DNA of 64,000 nt from Zanthoxylum bungeanum (Eukaryota; Streptophyta; Magnoliopsida; Sapindales; Rutaceae), in NCBI GenBank assembly GCA_019454045.1, contig SKCR01023810.1:1-64000 (forward strand), in the 5' to 3' direction. How positions within the stretch are numbered: position 1 is the first letter of the stretch; the number at the start of each line of letters is the position of its first letter. Below are positions 1 through 11,039 of this stretch, one piece after another. Made by a program: the position numbers and the translations under genes. The notes beneath the pieces were generated by a model. The model ran no database searches. It was given only the letters and a program-made list of their open reading frames with translations, and was not told the DNA's origin.

Positions 1-480
1 ATGTTAACCATCAGTCCATCACCATGCATGCAATTTTAGGACTTTTTGTGTAAGCACTTCCTAATTCAAAGGCATTGGATGATAACCTTGAAAAACCTAT
101 ACTTGAATTTGGACAATTTAATCGAAAATCAATGACAAATTGCTCTCTACCGATTTGCAATTAATTGGAAATAATCGGGGATTATCGGAAATTATTCGGA
201 GAGCCACATTCCCAGTTTCCCACATAGCATATATAATAAACTACATAAAATAAAAGAAAATAAATACATACATATAAAACATACCAAGATATAAAAAACA
301 CAAACATATGATGGAAAATGTTTAGTTAGCATTCTATCTACCTTTCTACTGAACATTTTCTCTCAAACCTTATCCCAGTCGTTTGATACAATCATAGAAA
401 TCCCAAAATCCTCCAAATCCAAAATTCTTTCTCAACCAAATTCCAATTGTTTTTCCCAAATCTCAAGTAAACAAGATCAT
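1..480. other. AT-rich spacer, no gene seen
   Basis: No open frame or recognisable domain is seen. Positions 130-200 carry several short AATCGG/CCGAT-type words that resemble those at 2930-3060. They could be subterminal repeats of an old DNA transposon surrounding the LRR fragment, but no ends could be defined. Confidence 0.4.
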
Positions 481-796
481 TCAAGGTGATTTGCCTCCAT
501 GGATTTTAAAGATGAGCTTAGAAGTTGTCTCCTTCTAGGAATAGACTCAGTGGAAATATGCAATATCCTTCATTTGCGTCGAGGAAGGATTCTTATCAAG
601 GTCTTCAGGTAATGGATATTGCTTCAAATGCATTATCTGGCGTCACCCCTTTTAACATTGAGGAACTTAGTAGCTTGATGCTCTTGATTATGTCTAGGAA
701 TCATTTGTTTGGTTATATTCATGCAAGTATTTGAGAGTTGAAAACCACACAAGTTCTTGATTTGAGTGAAAATTGGCTAAATGGAAGCATTCCTTG

Positions 797-1850
797 GCCT
801 AGGCGGCCACCTAGACGCCGTCTGGGTGCTAGGCGGTGTCTAGCCATCTAGCCAGAATACAGTGGAATTAGGCGGAGCTTCTCGGAAAATCATAGATCTA
901 GGACAAACGGCGGCTCAAATCGACGTGTAGTTGGTGTCATTGCATCGACTGAAATCTTTGAAGGTGAAGGACTGGCACGTGCATCAAACGGCCATCGCCA
1001 GTGGAGGCACAAGGACCATATGCGCCGGTAGCCGCCGCTGCAACCACTATCAGTGGCGACCTGAGACTCCCAAATCTTATTTAAAGCCTAATGGAACCCA
1101 AATTTCTAAACTCTAAACCTAATTGACCTTAATTTGTTAAACTCAAACCCTGATTAAAATCAATTAAAATTTTTGAATAAAAAATAAAACCGCCTAGCGA
1201 CGCTTAGCCCATCTGTCTAGGCATCACCTAAAAAAGCCTAGGCATTAGGCGTTCCCCCACCGTACACCATTGTTCTAAAACACGCAACCTAGGCGGCACA
1301 TTTAGGCTTGGAGGCATATCGCTGCCGCGCCTGGTCCCAAATCGTTGGGGCCAAGCGCTCACAGGAATGGGCAGCATTTTCTGCCTATTCCGGCAAATTT
1401 TGACTGCAAAAATTGTCGGTCAACGGCCTTTGACGGTCAACCGCCGTTGACCGACTCAGAATTCGAAATTGAAGCTGTTTTCCGGTCGAATTTTACACCA
1501 TAATCCTAACCCTAACCTTAATTTTACAAAACTATTTCTCTAATTCATCAATTTTAAAAATCCCCAATTTGATGCATAAACTCTAATTTATAAAAACTCT
1601 AATTTCTTCAATTTTTGTTGGTTATTCATCAAACTGACCCTCTATAAATCTTACTCATTGCTCAAACAACGTTTCCCTATGATTATTTTTTCAAAATCAC
1701 ACCAAATCTTAAACCTAATTATGGAAATTCTCTATTTTCGATTAATTTCCTAGGCCCCGCGTAGGCGCCCTAGGCGCTAGGCGCTAGGCGCTGGATCGCC
1801 GCCCGACTAGCGCCTAACGCGTTTTAGAACACTGCCGTACACCTAGCGAC
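797..1850. mobile_element. Transposon rich in CCTAGGCG words inside the LRR fragment (ends approximate)
   Basis: The LRR reading frame stops after the GSIP codons at about 796 and resumes at about 1861. The insert begins with dense TAGGCG/CGCCTA words (797-860), and the complementary words recur at 1190-1250. This is the subterminal hexamer arrangement typical of hAT elements. A second hAT (1268-1834) sits inside it near its right end. I could not find a clean target duplication, so the boundaries are estimates from the LRR alignment. No transposase is encoded. Confidence 0.45.
1268..1834. mobile_element. Non-autonomous hAT element, 567 bp, nested
   Basis: Perfect 8-bp direct repeats CCGTACAC flank the element (1260-1267 and 1835-1842). 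The termini are CATTGTTCTAAAAC on the left and, read inward from the right, CAGTGTTCTAAAAC, one mismatch in 14. CAGTGTT-type ends with an 8-bp target duplication are diagnostic of the hAT superfamily. Runs of TAGGCGC near 1750-1800 are the subterminal repeats. There is no coding capacity, so movement would need a transposase supplied from elsewhere. Confidence 0.85.
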
Positions 1851-1971
1851 TGGCCTTTTTAGATTCAAATTGGAGGAGCTGTTTCACTCAAGGAACTGAG
1901 GCTTGCACAGAACTACTTAACTGGTGAAATTCCGTCTCAAATCAAGAATTGCTCATCTCTGACATCATTAA

Positions 1972-2800
1972 CAATGTTATAAAATCGGATTGAGACGGCA
2001 AGTCGAGGCGTCTAGAGGCAGTGCGAGGCGGACGCCTCAACTCAAAACACATGTCATCGATCTCACAGCTCCAAATGGAGGAGATCGGCGCCAGATCTCC
2101 TCCAAATGACAAAAAAGAGAACTGAGAAGAGAAGAGAAAACATTTAAGCAACCATTTTAGGCGTCTTTTAAACCCTCGTCTCAAGCACAAAAAAGAGAAC
2201 TGAGAAGAGAAGACTGAGAATGAAACATGAAAGGAGAAACGTTAGGAGTAGTGGGAGAACGATAGTGTCATTTTGCGAAGACTGTCTCTTGTCTCTTTTT
2301 AGTTTTGTATTATTGTCTATATCTCTCTTGTTTTGTTATTATTAATTAATAATGAAAAATTAATTAATCAATCAATAAATCTATTATTATAATATTGTTT
2401 AAGCAATTAAATCCTTAGTGTACTTAGCACGGGACTTTCGAGTTTTTTTCTAAAATTTGAGTTTGATTTGAATAGTGTACTTAAACACTTTGATTTTTTA
2501 TTTTATTACATTATGGGTGAATTTGCATGATTTGAATTTTTCATTCTATTGGATAAGATTATTTTTTATTTTTTTAACTGTAAGCTGAGGAATTTCCTAA
2601 TCTTTGTCTAGTCCCGCCTAAGGGTTAATTATTTACTAAGGTTTTTTTTTTGTATTCATATTCGTATTGTTAGAGTATTATTAAATTAATTAATTTTTTT
2701 CTTTTCTAGGTTGAGGCTATCGCCTCAATTGCTTCGGGGTTGTCTGCCTCGCCTCACACGAGAGATCGCCTCACACTGCATACCGATTTTTCGAAGCTTG
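1972..2800. mobile_element. Non-autonomous hAT element, 829 bp, in LRR fragment
   Basis: The left end CAATGTTATAAAATCGG and the inward reading of the right end, CAAGCTTCGAAAAATCGG, form an imperfect inverted repeat. Flanking octamers ATCATTAA (1964-1971) and ATCCTTAA (2801-2808) agree at 7 of 8 bases. GAGGCG/CGCCTC words cluster next to both ends (2005-2045 and 2700-2775). The element interrupts the LRR block just after the CSSLTSL codons. Its interior is AT-rich without a transposase. Confidence 0.65.
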
Positions 2801-2808
2801 ATCCTTAA

Positions 2809-3640
2809 AAAAAAAAAAAAAAATCTTTCTACCTGATTTTTGCTTTCTATGTTCTGTCCAGTTCACATTGAGTGTTAAAATGCATGAAGCTTTTTAAATT
2901 GCCCGATATATTGAAATCAAAAATCAGGCGCATAATCGGACAAAATTGGACAAATTTTTTGGTCTAGTTAGAGGAGTATTTTTTAGCAGATCGGATCAGT
3001 AGTGTTCTTCATAGCAATTTTAGCACCGATTAATCGCCGAGAAACCGGCGCTTAAACTTCCCAGACTTGAATCCGCAAACAATAGGAATATATGAAACTT
3101 ATGGCACCTTTCCCCCTTGAATTCAGTACAGGATACAGAACAACATTATCAATTGAGATACTAATAGTTTATCCAGTTTCTTTCTGTAACAAAAAAAATG
3201 GTTAATTTAAACTTTTTTCTCAACATCATCCACAATTTTATGTCAAGCAATCATCATAAAAATTTTATGGTCTTTAGTGATAAATAATATACATGAGAGG
3301 ACAAGATGCCATGTTATTGTATCCTTCTTCCCCACCCAACGCCCTTTAGTTCTGGTAACTCTTTTACGAGCTATAGGTAATGACCTGGAAAAAGCTCTTT
3401 TTCAAGCATTTTTGCCATATATATACATATAACAAAGACTAGTTGGACAAGATGATTGTAGCATAATAGCACCATCAAAAAGTAAAAAAGAAGACATGCA
3501 AGATTGATGCATCACCCTCTCAGACATTTCAATCAGAAACAAATAATATGCAAAAGATTGGTTGGCAATAATGTGCAAAAAATATTAGCAAAATTGCTTG
3601 TTAATTACATAATAGAAAAAGAAGGGCATAAATTGCCAAG
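2809..3640. other. Non-coding spacer
   Basis: A poly(A) run follows the hAT end. The rest is AT-rich with CGATTAATCG-type words near 3030-3060. I searched the minus strand here for the missing exons of the neighbouring translocator gene and saw none. Confidence 0.4.
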
Positions 3641-3645
3641 GTTAC

Positions 3646-4209
3646 CTCTGACATAGTAATCCCTTGATGACATAGAAACAGTAGGCTGAAACCTATGGGA
3701 CCAAAACCATGTGATTGAATTTGATAAAACGGCTTGCATTGAAAAGTGGATAGTATTCATCAATAAAGGAGCTGGGAATTTTCCCATATCATCTCCGAGC
3801 AGAGTTTTATTATACCTATTCAAACCAAACAAATAAATTAATAAAAACAAATAAGCTTGCAACAATACATAATTTATAAGAACTGTTATAAGTCTTATGA
3901 TTTACTGAATAAAAGATTAACTTACAAGGTCAAAAATGTGCTGAAAGTATACCACATAAGAATGAGAAATAAAGTCTTCAACACATCAGCAGCAGAAACA
4001 ACACTCTTAGTCTTAGATTTTGGTGGTAATGTGCTACCATCACCAAGAGATCCCGGGCCATCAACACCAATATTTGATAAGCTTGTATCTCTATCATACC
4101 CAATTTCAATATCAAAAGCCACATACTTTTCGTCCTGGTTTCTTTCAACATGTATGGAATCAATTTCCGTAGAACCACTGCCATTCTGCATACTTCCCTT
4201 TTCAGACAA
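3646..4209 (-). CDS. Sugar-phosphate/phosphate translocator (At1g06470-like), first two coding exons only
   Basis: Exon 1 (4209-3926) starts MSEKGSMQNG, an acidic soluble N-terminus, and ends in the first membrane helix (VLKTLFLILMWYTFSTFLTL). The donor GTAAGT at 3925 and the acceptor at 3816 give exon 2 (3815-3646), which opens YNKTLLGDDMGKFPAPLLMN and runs into DYYVR before a GT donor at 3645. These words match the triose-phosphate-translocator/DUF250 family, specifically the At1g06470-type proteins, which usually exceed 400 residues. Only about 151 residues are present. Exons for the remaining transmembrane helices are not found between 3645 and the window start. Either the gene is truncated or its next intron, full of transposons, runs beyond the window. 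The translocators exchange sugar phosphates for phosphate across membranes; the substrate of this subgroup is not settled. Confidence 0.75.
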
Positions 4210-5030
4210 AATACACTTATCTGTACCACTACACGTTTAGGTTCCTTTTTTCTTACTCCCTAGCAAAGAAAAGGCAACCAGAAATCTAAGTCTTCTACAC
4301 TTCTAGCTGGAAATCCAAATGCTAGGCCTTGCTCATTGCACCATCACCAGCCCAAGAAATGAAGCTTGGTTCGCACTGTGAATGAAATTGACTCTAGCAT
4401 TACTTGACTTGCATCTGGATCCAAGATCTCCTAATCTCTCTAATTAAAATTCAATTTCAACACTACCAGATTGATACAACTTACAAAGCTATGCCTAGAT
4501 CAAAGTCACTTCCAGTTCCAAACAAAACACAATGATAACTGAGATGACTACTCAAACATTGACTACTCAAACATTAAATTTAAGTACTCATTTTGTCAAG
4601 AAAAAAATAAAAACCAAAAGCTAAAGAGATCTTTGTAATTCAATCTTTCTCTATGCAGCATTAACATCCAAATCCACACAGCTAAACAATTAATTTTTGG
4701 TCAAAACAAATTGCAAAGCGAAACAAAAAATAAAAGAAAAAATAAAAAATACTGGCACGGTTCAGCTCATCAAATCATGTACGAATAAGATTATAAGAAT
4801 AAGCGTGTGTGTGTGTGTGTGTGTGTTGAAAATTTACCTCAGCTGTTGAAGAAAGAGAGAGAGATTTGTAATAGCATTAGAGAGTTTGTTTCTTCGGTTT
4901 GTTTGTTGGTTGCTCTTAACGAGAAAGATAGATCGGATCTGTGTAGATTTTTGTAATATTTAAGCGTACTTCAGTCGGAGATGTTTGGTTTGGTTCGGGG
5001 TTATTGTCCGTTATTCTCCACGTGCGTTTG
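4210..5030 (-). promoter_or_regulatory. 5' UTR, leader intron and promoter of the translocator gene
   Basis: Upstream of the ATG at 4209 (minus strand), a CAG|GTAAA-type donor near 4838 and a TACAG acceptor near 4222 suggest a leader intron of about 0.6 kb. The non-coding first exon is rich in GA repeats (4845-4865). A perfect G-box core CACGTG lies at 5019-5024, just outside the presumed transcription start. Splice sites here are inferred from consensus only. Confidence 0.45.
4805..4826. repeat. (GT)n microsatellite in leader intron
   Basis: An uninterrupted GT dinucleotide run of about 11 units is directly visible. It lies just inside the predicted leader intron of the translocator gene. 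Confidence 0.95.
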
Positions 5031-6840
5031 CTTTATTTTGAAGGCTCATTTTCTTTCTCATTTTCTTTTTCTTTTGTTTGTTTTCTTCTCTTAAAACATC
5101 TATCTATTTAGATAATAGATATATATCTATATATTTATATTTATATATAAATCAAGATTTTTTAGTGGAAAAAGTAATAAAAAAATCTTATGATATTAAA
5201 AAACTTACTTATTTTGAAGGATTTTTTTATATGTGTGAGGCTTTTTAATGGAAAGTATAAATATCAAACTCTAAAAAAATCTCATCCTAATCATTAGACT
5301 TTTGACGTGAGATTTTTTTATTATTAGAGAAGAGAAAAAGAACAGACATGTTAGCACTTCGTGAACAAGGTACTTGCTTATTATTAATTTCTTCTTTTTT
5401 CAGTCTGCGTAGTGTAGTTTCTTTTTCTTTCATATAGAAAAAAGGCAAAGCTTTTAGTTCAAATTTCTTGTGAAATCATATCCAAACACATTGCACTGAA
5501 ACCAAAGTTAAGCAAATAATGGCCATGAACGCTCACACTATTGAAAATATTAAAAAAAATAAAAAACAGTTGTTTCAGTCTTTTATTTTTGATATTTTAA
5601 AAAAGAAATTATTTATTTGTTGATTAAAAAAATAAAAATTAGTTAAGGTAAATTCGAATTCTAACTTGGATCTGTGTGTTTTCTATAAATATAATTAAGG
5701 TTAATTTTGGCTGAAATGGGTTTAGGGTATTCCTTTGAAATATATATATATATATTAATTAGCTTGTGTTTATAATAGAAGATGATTTTTCGAAGCACGA
5801 TGGTGTAGTTTGTATTGTTAGCTTCAAGATTGTAATTTGTTTAACCCTAATTCTTAGATTAATGAGTGTCGATTTCTATTAGGTTTTTTTTGCAAGCCTA
5901 GGTAAGAAACATTAACAGGAACTTGAAAATCTTACACCAACACAATTATTATTTTGCAGGCTCGTATATATTTTTTATATACATATAATTTAAATGGGGG
6001 ATTCAGAATAAGGAAATAACAAAAGAAAAGGCAAAGAGAAAGATAACAATGAATCTTGGACCATGGATGATACCAATAAGTTAGGATGATTTGTTAGTAT
6101 TTTGATAATGTTGGATTTTATTGAACTATTTTTTTTTTTTTTTGTTATTTTGCTTCTACTTTGGTTGAACTATTTTTATTGTAATTTGGTTAAACTATTT
6201 TGGTACTTTGGTCGAAATATTTGGTTATAATTTTATTGAACTATTATTATTGTAATTTTAAAAAAAAAAAAAAGAGAGAGAGAAAAATACAACAGCTTGT
6301 GTTAAATAGATGAATAACTATTGATTCCATTCCATATAATCCTGGTTCTAAAAAAGTTACAATTTAATCCATGCTCGTTCAAAAAGAAAATATAGTTATA
6401 AAGATTGAGGCATTCCCACCTAATCATGATGGAAAATTTAGCATTGATAATCAGTTAACATCTATATGTGGTCATTTCAAATCTTATAAATTCTTAGGAT
6501 ATAAATATTTTAAAATCCAATAAGTAAAGAATTACGATTAAAAAAACTGTAATAAAATCTTGTAAGTCATTATATTTTTAAATAGCCTTTTAAAATCCAC
6601 TGGACTTATATATCTATAAATAACCTTTTAAAATCTTAATTAAATATACTATCTGATACTAAAACTGATGGATTTTGGATACCATGCAAAGTGGGCCTAT
6701 TTTCTTATATAAAGCCCAATAATTATTTAATTGATTGTTAGGCCCAAACTATTTGGATTATTCTTCATGCAAGTTGCATCATTTTCTTGTATCTTTATTG
6801 TTGATTAATTTCCAAATTCTTCCTTTAAAAAAAAATCATA
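5031..6840. other. AT-rich intergenic DNA, no gene seen
   Basis: Low-complexity A/T tracts, short ATATAT runs (5105-5150, 5740-5756) and homopolymers dominate. No open frame with codon structure, RNA gene or clear transposon end is recognised. It ends at the gypsy insertion site, where ATTGGTT occupies 6841-6847. Confidence 0.5.
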
Positions 6841-6847
6841 ATTGGTT

Positions 6848-7372
6848 TGTAGTGAAGGAAATCGCCCTAGGACGAACGAGTCTATGAGGGATGAAAAGAA
6901 AAGACGTGTCAAATGACGAAAAGCAATAAAGACGACCAAGGGAAAAGCAAACGAAGAACGGCGAAGGGAAAAGCAATTAGGACGATTATCGTGCGAATAG
7001 ACACGTTGTAGTTGACCCCACGATCTAGCAGTTAGACAGCAGCTCCCCACATTCTGGCAGTTATCACACACAACTTAGCAGTTGAATGCATGAGCCATCG
7101 GTTACGTGCAAGCATGAAACGTGGGAAGGGAAGCGAAACCGCTCAAACAGTTGACAAGGATGTCCATTATAAAGGGTCCAAGCGTGGAAGAAAAAAAATG
7201 AAGACTCATAACGAGCAAATATTTTAATTTCCTACCTTTGTAGTTTGTAGAATCATAATTTATGTGTTTGTGCCCCTTGGAGGCATTTTCGTTGAATCAA
7301 ACACCTCTTGCTGGGACTTTGTCTCGGGAGGTTTGGACCTTACACGCTCATTGACAAAAAATTATGCAAATA
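6848..7372 (+). repeat. 5' LTR of gypsy copy 1
   Basis: It begins TGTAGTGAAGG and is nearly identical to the 3' LTR (12488-13026). A TATA-like box (TTATAAAGGG) lies near 7167. Upstream of it the U3 contains CAGTT/CGGTT core words at about 7011, 7029, 7057, 7078, 7099 and 7148, resembling MYB-binding cores. A primer-binding-site-like TGGCGACCACATTGGGAG follows at 7378. The terminal CA is mutated to TA. Confidence 0.85.
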
Positions 7373-7415
7373 GTTTTTGGCGACCACATTGGGAGATTTG
7401 GTGCAAAAAGTGAAG

Positions 7416-9372
7416 ATGTCTCCGAAAAGAAACACTCAGACTGGCTCAAGTACAGATGAGGGGGGATTGGAGCAAACCAACCAGCCCCACGTCCCAACGG
7501 TAGTAGGCCATTTTGAGGGTCTAGCAGAAGCAAGCCGATATGACAATATGTGAGAGTTCGGCCCTAACGTGATTCGTGCCTTGTTCGGAGAGTTCACCCA
7601 GGGTGTTGTCGAATAGGTTAGGCTTCAGAACGCTCACATCATAGATAAATTTACTTCGGCTAATAATTCACATTACGAAAACATGGCCAAACATTTGGGC
7701 TCATTAAATGAGCTAATGGCCAAATATGTGAACGGGGGGACAGCCTCATCATGGACTACACCTCGTCATGCACCAAGTAATCAGAAGGCTGGTCCAAGCA
7801 ATGGTCCTCCTCTACAAGGGACTACCGCCCCTACAGTACCCCGAGGGGGAATAAATCCTGGAGGTATTGGCCCACATTTAGGGCCAAACATGGCACAACA
7901 TGAAGTAGTGTTACCCCAAGGTTTACAGGAGCAGGGTCACGACCATGTCCCATTTGTGAGAGGACCACAACCGCCCCTTGTAGGAGTGTCATTCAATGGC
8001 AATGACATGTTAAGAGAACAAATGACCGAGATTCTTCATAATCAATTCGGTTTAGGGGTGAGGCCAATTCGGCTAAGGTATCAAAAACCATATCCGGAGT
8101 GGATTGATTTAGCATATCCATGGCCTAGGAATTACAAAATACCAGAATTTTCTCTATTTATAGGGTTTGGAGAAATCTCTACAATAGAACACATAGGGTA
8201 ATTTACCATTCAGTGTGGGGAAACGAACGATTTCCATAAGCTGAGATCACGACTCATTGTCAGGTGTAGCATTTTCCTGGTATATCAGTCTGCCACCCAA
8301 TTCAGTGGAGAATTGGCACCAAATGGAGCAATTGTTCCATTCACAATTCTACATAACTGAATTCGAAGTAACTCTGGCCGATTTGGCAAATTTAAGGCAG
8401 TTGCCATGAGAATGGGCCAAAACATTCTTACAAAGATTCAAAGCGACTCGAGGCCAATGTTATGTGCCTTTACCAAAAAATGAGTTCATAAAAATCGCTC
8501 AAAGTTGTCTTAGTTTTGATTTGAAAAAGAAGTTTCAGGATCGAGAATTCTGAGACCTCGCTCAACTCACCACTAGTGTGGTACGATATGAACGGCTATT
8601 GAGGGAGGAAGAACAAATGAAGAACGCTAGTAAGGGAACCTATTATAGGAACACAAACTATGAAATAGGCGAAATGAACATTGAATCGGCTAACTTATGC
8701 TTAGTCGAACTAGTTAAAGGGAGACCATACGTCTGCAAGACGTGGGCTGAACCACAGGCGAAAGTAGAAAGTGACAAAAAGAGTATAAATTTTTCTTTTA
8801 ACACCACCAAGGTTGATGCCATATTTGATTAATTATATAAAGATAAGCAGATTAGGTTGAGCGACCGCGACAAATTGCCAAATCCCGAACAAATCAGTGA
8901 CAAAAAGTACTGTAAGTGGCATAATGCATGGTCTCATTCAACTAACAGTTATCTTATTTTTCGGAATGTGTTGTAGGACGTCATAGAATCTTGATGAATA
9001 ACGTTCGAGAAAAAGATGACAGTGGACGACAACCTTTTTCCCAAAGCCGTTGGAATTGAATATGATCAACTCTGACCTCACTAAAATAAATTTGCCAAAG
9101 TTCAAGTTGGTTCTAGATGAGGATCAGAACGGTCATCGCCCTAGTGCTATTGAAAGGATAGAAATGCCCCAAGAAGGAAAGGTCCCACAAAATTTATGTG
9201 TACGTTGCCAGAACAGTATATAATGGATGAAAGAGCTGGAAGAAACATGTGAAAGAAAGTTGTCAAATAAGGAGTCAATAGCGTGGTAGCCTAGAACCTT
9301 CGCGCCAAGGTTTTATGGAGAACATTCAAACTTCGTCCAAAATATCAAGACATTTAGGCCAAAAATTCATCG
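7416..9372 (+). pseudogene. gag of gypsy copy 1 (degenerate)
   Basis: The frame opens at an ATG at 7416 (MSPKRNTQTG) 44 bases after the LTR. It is broken by stops at about 7551, 7615 and 8200 and by frameshifts. Recognisable gag words are KYQKPYPEWIDLAYPWP-type residues (8090-8130), KIPEFSLFIGFGE (8137-8175), and a C-terminal block at 8578-8832. The same words occur in order in copy 2 at 35640-36530, which confirms the assignment. Gag would package element RNA in virus-like particles; this copy cannot make a full-length protein. Confidence 0.8.
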
Positions 9373-9379
9373 CCCAAAT

Positions 9380-11035
9380 GTGTGGCATTCGTACCAGCGG
9401 CCGCATTCGTACCATCGGCCATGGAAAAGCTATCCTCCCATGGATGAAATGACAAAGACACAATTGAGACGACATCAAAGGAATTACGGCCGTATGATGC
9501 GCCAGCGATGTGAAGTGAAAGTTACCACTGGCCATAGTATTCCAACCAATACTCTTGTGAGGAGAAAGCCAGCTGCGGACGTCAAGGATGACGGTGGCAA
9601 AGAGGAAATCGACACAAGTTGTAAAGAGCATACCAAATTCGACCGACGAAAACGAGATGAGACAGATGATGAAGAACCACCCATTATTATTCAATTTGGC
9701 AGCATGCCTCCGGTTGTCGCCAATCATTACCTGTTGTCTGACAAGTTCAAATGGGGCAATAATGGGACCCTTGGGAGAAGTGAGGACGTGTACGATGGCA
9801 ATGAAACAGAATTCGCAACACTCGCCATAAATGACAGGGGAGTTTCAGACGAAGAGCTGACCGATGTGGAGGAAGAAATAGATATCAGAACCGAAGCACG
9901 AAGAAGGGGGACAACACAAAATCGGCTTCTCAGGGAGTTATACGAAGCCGGAAACCCCGCAGTAGGGACATTAGGAGAAGACTTGGGGCGATCTCCATAC
10001 CTCGTGCTATACGGAAAACCTAAAATAAGGCGGGTCGTAACCAGAGCAGAAAAACAGAGGATATCCACCAGTAATGCCTCTCGTGATAGGCCGATCACGT
10101 TGCCAGTTTCCGGATGGAACGAGGAGGAAGAGCCACCTCAAGTAAATACAAGTAATGAGCAAGCAATGAAAATAGGAATATCAGGGAATGTGACGTTTCC
10201 AAGACCACCACAGCAGATGACAAAGCATCTCCGACCGCTTTATGTAAAAGCAAGGGCAAACAGAATACTTGTCACCAAGGTGTTGATCGACAATGGAGCG
10301 GCCATCAACGCTATTCTAGTTAGGATGCTGGGGCGATTAGCGAAATCAGAGGACGATCTCATCCCGACAGAAGTAGTGCTTATGAGTTTCAATGGAGGAG
10401 AAACGACAGCCAAATGAGTCATCCCATTAGATCTACATATGGGAAGAACTACTAAGACAATAGTATTTTTTATTATAGACGGACCAACCACGTATAACAT
10501 GCTCCTGGGATGAGATTGGATCCACAGCAGCCGATGCATTCCTTCATCCCTTCATCAATGTTTGGTCTTTTGGAATTAGAAAGACGAAGTAGAAGTGGTA
10601 CATGCCGATAATAGGCCCTTCGCAGCGGAGACAAATTCGACTGAATATTTCATGTATGAAGGGAATTACGGGCCGGCTAGAGTCCTGAATGAAATAGGAA
10701 ATTCGACCATAGTGGCCAAAAATGATGAACAGTACATTACATAATTGTTAAATGATTTGTTCGTAAAAACAATGCCAACTATAGTGGCTTTTGAGAGGCC
10801 AACATCTGGCCATGAAACCATCAATTCAAATGAAGAAGAGCGAACAGACTAAGGAACAAGCCGCGCTTGCGGCTACCAAAGCCAGCTTAATGGCTTATGT
10901 GACGGAACGAGAAATGGAAGTCGATGCCCAGGCTGCGATTTCGGCCTTAAAGCGGAAATTAATAATACACCAGACAGAAGATAGAAAAAGAGAGGCATGT
11001 GGGGTGGATTGTTTGAAAGAAGACAGAATATGAAG
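9380..11035 (+). pseudogene. gag/pol linker and protease remnant of gypsy copy 1
   Basis: An open frame of 345 codons (9380-10417) covers an acidic linker and ends in a retroviral-type aspartic protease fold with the active-site word IDNGAAINA near 10285-10310. The usual protease motif is D-S/T-G; here it is D-N-G, as also in copy 2, so this is a family trait and not a mutation. The frame stops at 10417. Homologous coding words continue in other frames to about 11035 (EACGVDCL at 11000-11020), where copy 2 goes on into reverse transcriptase. Copy 1 jumps from here straight into the antisense gene. Confidence 0.75.
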
Positions 11036-11039
11036 AGAA

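Larger units (their letters stand above)
484..1971 (+). pseudogene. LRR receptor-like kinase fragment (PXC2/IRK-like), broken by transposons
   Basis: Three separated blocks translate as consecutive leucine-rich repeats. The block at 484-720 holds PPW-type and NRLSGNM words, then MDIASNALSG. The block at 733-796 reads LDLSENWLNGSIP. The block at 1861-1970 reads GGAVSLKELRLAQNYLTGEIP followed by CSSLTSL. The word order matches the ectodomain of PXC2/IRK-type receptor kinases, where GGAVSLK follows LNGSIP directly. There is a frameshift near 527 and a stop after the word at 733. No signal peptide, membrane segment or kinase domain is present, so this is a dead ectodomain fragment of about 0.6 kb. 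Two transposon insertions split it (about 797-1850 and 1972-2800). Family assignment is by motif recall; which paralogue it came from is unknown. Confidence 0.6.

Noticed and set aside
3857..4240. 127-codon plus-strand ORF
   Set aside because: It is the complement of the translocator exon 1, whose splice sites and family words support the minus strand.
9326..9727. Minus-strand ORFs across the gypsy gag/protease region
   Set aside because: Shadow frames of the sense linker; no conservation as proteins is needed to explain them, unlike the antisense gene at 11040-12003.
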